A DNA stretch of 64,000 nt from Paenibacillus sp. ACRRY (GTDB lineage: Bacteria > Bacillota > Bacilli > Paenibacillales > Paenibacillaceae). Positions 61,596 through 64,000 of this stretch are shown here, in pieces (within the stretch, counting starts at the first letter, position 1; each line of letters starts with the position of its first letter). A program made the translations under genes and the position numbers. The DNA lies in contig NZ_JAKRNM010000005.1 of the NCBI RefSeq assembly GCF_022346995.1, positions 186,001 to 250,000 of the forward strand, in the 5' to 3' direction. The notes under the pieces were generated by a model, which saw only the letters and a program-made list of their open reading frames with translations, was not told the DNA's origin and did not search any database.

Positions 61596-61700
61596 TTAAA
61601 GGCCCTTGGTTTTGTCGTTGTTGTAGGCTGCAGTGAAAATGCCTGTCATAAACAATGCAAGTACGATTGCGATAATCCAGAATGTCAATGAGAACGACAT
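61596..61700 (-). CDS. 34-residue single-pass membrane protein
   Basis: Reads MSFSLTFWIIAIVLALFM..., one membrane helix with a short hydrophilic tail ending NNDKTKGL. AGGAGGTGGC lies 7 bases before the minus-strand ATG, and its own terminator follows 6 bases after the stop. These three signals make it a real small gene. I do not recognise the family; small peptides of this shape often accompany membrane complexes such as terminal oxidases. Confidence 0.75.
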   Translation of the reverse strand: MSFSLTFWIIAIVLALFMTGIFTAAYNNDKTKGL

Positions 61701-61778
61701 ACACTTGCCACCTCCTGTACATTTAGCACTTTCTTCTATTATAACCAATAAAGGAAGAAAAGGAATGCCTATACATAA

Positions 61779-62843
61779 TCATTTGTAAAATAAAAAGTGA
61801 GTAGGCACAGGTCTGAGATTGCCATCTGATGGATGATTCACGACCCGATTGTTCAGGATTAGCGAGGAGGAGCCGCCGCCATCCAGATTGTAGGCATCCA
61901 CTACGCCCAGTTTGTATAATCGACCCTGAAGCTCTTCAAGAGTGGCACCAGAGCTTCCGCTTTCGTTGTATCCATCCACGACGATAATAAGCAGCTGATC
62001 ATCCTTGTAATTGCCAATTACGGTACGCGGGGCCCTCTTGGGGGACACCTTCCACTTGGCAGGAATGGCTGTTTTCTTGCCGTTCTGAAGCAGGACAGGT
62101 ACAAAAGTTGCGCCGAACTGTGGTTTGAGGCGGTCCAGGGAGTTTTTATCAAAAAATTTGCCGCCTACCAGTTCGCCTGTATCGTTAAGCCCTACAAAAA
62201 ACAGATCCTTGAAGCTGGCTTGGAAGCCGTTCACATATTTACCGTCCATGACCGTAGTGCTGAGCGGATATCGTTTCCCGCCGCTATCTGCGAATCCGCC
62301 TGCATTGATTCCGGCGATCGCACCATTTCGCTTAACGGCCTGCATGGTTGTCTCCGCTTTTCCAGGTTCGCTGCTCAGAGCCATTTTCATGGCCGTAGGG
62401 TCCTTCAGTTTAACTTTCATCGCGTACCCCTTATACGTGCCTGGGTTTACTCGGTAGAGTTCAATCGTAAGCCGGTCACTGTTAACCCGTTCAATGGGAA
62501 CGCCAAGCTTGGAGGAAATACGCTGATTGTATATCGTTTCCGGACGTGCGGCTTGTACCGACGCCGATTGTACGATGGTAGACATCGTACTGGTCGTACG
62601 ATTATACAGCTCTGTCGTTCTTTTAATAGAAGAAGAAGTTTGAACGGCAGCTTCCTTGGCCCCAGCAAGCTCCTGGCGTATAGCCTGGGTCTGGGGAGTA
62701 ACGGTTTCCTCTGACAGTCCGGAATGAATTAATTCCCCGGGTTCAAACGGGGGGCGAAGCAGCAGCAAACAGATGATCAATCCAATAAAAGGAGCAAGTG
62801 CAAGCATAAAAAAACGATTAACCTGTTTTACGGGTGTAATCAT
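61779..62843 (-). CDS. Membrane-anchored phosphodiester glycosidase (NAGPA) family protein
   Basis: 354 residues. An N-terminal membrane anchor (residues ~10-32, FFMLALAPFIGLIICLLLL) is followed by a helical Ser/Thr-rich linker and the NAGPA domain: AIAGINAGGFADSGGKRYPL, FKDLFFVGLNDTGELVGG, APRTVIGNYKDDQLLIIVVDGYN and the terminal VVDAYNLDGGGSSSLILNN. It probably acts outside the cell on phosphodiester-linked sugars of wall polymers. It overlaps its upstream partner gene by 4 bases. Confidence 0.87.
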   Translation of the reverse strand: MITPVKQVNRFFMLALAPFIGLIICLLLLRPPFEPGELIHSGLSEETVTPQTQAIRQELAGAKEAAVQTSSSIKRTTELYNRTTSTMSTIVQSASVQAARPETIYNQRISSKLGVPIERVNSDRLTIELYRVNPGTYKGYAMKVKLKDPTAMKMALSSEPGKAETTMQAVKRNGAIAGINAGGFADSGGKRYPLSTTVMDGKYVNGFQASFKDLFFVGLNDTGELVGGKFFDKNSLDRLKPQFGATFVPVLLQNGKKTAIPAKWKVSPKRAPRTVIGNYKDDQLLIIVVDGYNESGSSGATLEELQGRLYKLGVVDAYNLDGGGSSSLILNNRVVNHPSDGNLRPVPTHFLFYK

Positions 62844-63250
62844 TTGAGCAGGTCCATCTTTTTCTGGAGAGTTTCCAGTTGCTTTTTGACTTCGCTCAGC
62901 TGTGTGTACAATTTATTGCTGTTATCCGTTTTGTCGCTTGCATTATCCTTAGTAAACGTCAGTAGCTCATTGAAGGATTGAACTTGTCCCTGCAGGTCGG
63001 CTACTTCCTTCGATATCGTTGTTAGCTGATTTTCGTAATCCGCTTTTAGCGCGGCAATCTGCTGCTGATTATGGGCCTGAATCTGACTAAGCATCTGCTT
63101 CTGAAGATGGTTACTATAGTAGTAGGTTCCCACAACTCCCAGTGCAATGAGAACAATCCACATGACCAGAAAAAGCTTGACTGAAGATCCGGCCTTGCCT
63201 TTGGCGCTCCGGGTGTGATGGATGTCAGAAGGTTGAGCAGAAGGTTTCAT
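62840..63250 (-). CDS. Single-pass membrane protein with coiled coil
   Basis: 136 residues from the minus-strand ATG at 63250 (AGGAG 8 bases upstream). One membrane helix (residues ~25-45, LFLVMWIVLIALGVVGTYYY) is followed by an extended coiled coil rich in Gln/Lys/Leu heptads to the end (IQAHNQQQIAALKADYE..., EVKKQLETLQKKMDLLK). Its stop overlaps the start of the NAGPA gene (ATGA), so the two are translationally coupled and may form a complex. Confidence 0.75.
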   Translation of the reverse strand: MKPSAQPSDIHHTRSAKGKAGSSVKLFLVMWIVLIALGVVGTYYYSNHLQKQMLSQIQAHNQQQIAALKADYENQLTTISKEVADLQGQVQSFNELLTFTKDNASDKTDNSNKLYTQLSEVKKQLETLQKKMDLLK

Positions 63251-63680
63251 ATCATCACTCCTGGTTATTAATAGGTACAAAAAAAATTCCAATCCTCATT
63301 CTATCATGCCACTATTGATTACGCAAAAATGAAATTCTTTAAGTAATAGGACAAAAAGAGATTGCATCGGATGGAAGTCCTAGGATACAATTTCTTATAG
63401 ATGCAATAAGTAGGAACTTTGGGCATGATTTTCGACCTTTTTAGCTAGAGATACAGGAAAATTATACTATATTTTGCATGAGTGAGGCATATATATTGCA
63501 ATGTCATGATGCAGTTTTGATGAAATAAAGCAGTTGTATCGCTGCTTGGCTATTTATTCATCAAATTTCGACATTATTCGACTTTACTTCTTCTATACGT
63601 GGACTGTCGCAAGTATGGTAATAGAATCAGGCAAAAAAGTAGAAAAGTATTTGTCCAATACATAACCAGGGGGAACAATC
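63251..63680. other. AT-rich region upstream of the response-regulator gene
   Basis: 430 bases without a credible ORF. Contains a tandem pair of Spo0A-type boxes at 63567-63583 and a weaker one at ~63432; otherwise nothing recognised. Confidence 0.5.
63567..63583 (-). promoter_or_regulatory. Tandem Spo0A-type boxes
   Basis: Read on the minus strand: AGTCGAA then TGTCGAA, the second a perfect 0A-box core and the first one mismatch, 10 bases apart (one helical turn). They lie ~100 bases before the regulator start. Confidence 0.55.
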
Positions 63681-64000
63681 ATGAAAAAAGTATGGCAGGT
63701 GGTCATCGTAGATATCCACCCCACCAGCATGCTGGGTACCAAATTGATATTGGAAGAGCAGCAGGATTTACTTGTACGGGGGATGACCTCAACAGGTACA
63801 GAAGGACTAGAATTGGTGAAGATCCATCAACCCGATCTCATTTTAATGGATTATCGGCTTCCTGAAGGGCAAGCAGATCCATATATTACTCAGATGAAAA
63901 ATGCATCCGTGCATAGTCATGTTATTATTTTGACAGATGAAGACAATGTGAAGCTGTTTCGTCATCTTATGGGTCTTGGTGCAAGCGGCATGCTGTCGAA
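63681..64000 (+). CDS. ComA-like response regulator, 5' part (3' end outside window)
   Basis: ATG 63681 with AGGGGG upstream; open to the end of the window (106 residues seen). A receiver domain with VVIVDIHPTSMLGTKLILEEQ and phospho-acceptor Asp in DLILMDYRLPEG; VIILTD carries the conserved Thr. The layout is that of NarL/LuxR-type regulators such as ComA, but only one acidic residue precedes the His (VDIHP, not VDDHP). The DNA-binding part is outside the window. Tandem 0A boxes upstream suggest Spo0A control. Confidence 0.75.
   Translation, partial: MKKVWQVVIVDIHPTSMLGTKLILEEQQDLLVRGMTSTGTEGLELVKIHQPDLILMDYRLPEGQADPYITQMKNASVHSHVIILTDEDNVKLFRHLMGLGASGMLS

Noticed and set aside
1..64000. 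CRISPR array, tRNA or rRNA genes, insertion sequences, prophage
   Set aside because: No regularly spaced repeats, no cloverleaf signatures, no rRNA sequence and no transposase or phage genes were seen.

Overview
The window is a contiguous stretch of chromosome from an endospore-forming Gram-positive bacterium, most likely Paenibacillus. The signs are CotF-type coat proteins, a gamma-type spore protein (SASP), a Spo0E-like phosphatase, YtxC, AbrB, Spo0A-type boxes, a sigma-G-like promoter, strong Shine-Dalgarno sequences with frequent GTG/TTG starts, SAM and T-box riboswitches, liaFSR, khtTU and a futalosine-pathway enzyme (MqnC). I see no rRNA, tRNA, CRISPR, prophage or insertion sequence.

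Layout. 1-6.3 kb: 3' end of mutS2, a DUF350 membrane protein, a 26-residue membrane peptide, a zinc-ribbon protein, an MFS permease, an FAD oxidoreductase and two coat genes. 6.3-13 kb: an Lrp regulator/aminotransferase pair (AlaR/AlaT-like), a Spo0E-like protein, a lipoprotein, a divergent CobU-like P-loop protein, DedA, a cobalamin adenosyltransferase, an RluA pseudouridine synthase and a YusI-like protein. 13-19 kb: a 5'-3' exonuclease, a secreted phosphodiester glycosidase, a MOSC protein, a ROK sugar kinase, an HRDC protein and CorA. 19.3-23.1 kb: SAM-riboswitch-controlled metA-metI-metC. 23.4-30.4 kb: mqnC, an aldo/keto reductase plus zinc dehydrogenase pair, YitT, khtT-khtU and an unknown membrane protein. 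30.5-35.2 kb: ytxC, T-box-thrS, a 3D-domain protein and the SASP gene. 35.3-42.2 kb: an envelope-stress block, liaF-liaS-liaR then htrA then an OmpR-type two-component pair. 42.2-48.7 kb: ispH, aroF, a beta-type glutamine synthetase gene with a GlnR/TnrA site, serC, trmL and abrB. 48.8-61.4 kb: a glycan-utilisation locus. 61.5-64 kb: a 34-residue membrane peptide, a membrane-anchored phosphodiester glycosidase with a coiled-coil partner, and the start of a ComA-like response regulator.

The most interesting region is 49.7-61.4 kb. One promoter, with a 24-bp inverted-repeat operator at its start site and a near-identical copy 77 bp downstream, heads an operon of esterase, two LplB/LplC-type permeases, a binding lipoprotein, a GH3 beta-glucosidase and an ~1,127-residue GH94-type phosphorylase, followed by a LacI regulator. 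The size of the GH94 protein and its pairing with GH3 resemble the Listeria 1,2-beta-oligoglucan phosphorylase locus. I therefore infer import and phosphorolysis of beta-1,2-gluco-oligosaccharides, with the esterase as an extra step not known to me from the Listeria locus. All functional assignments come from reading the sequence; no database search was run.
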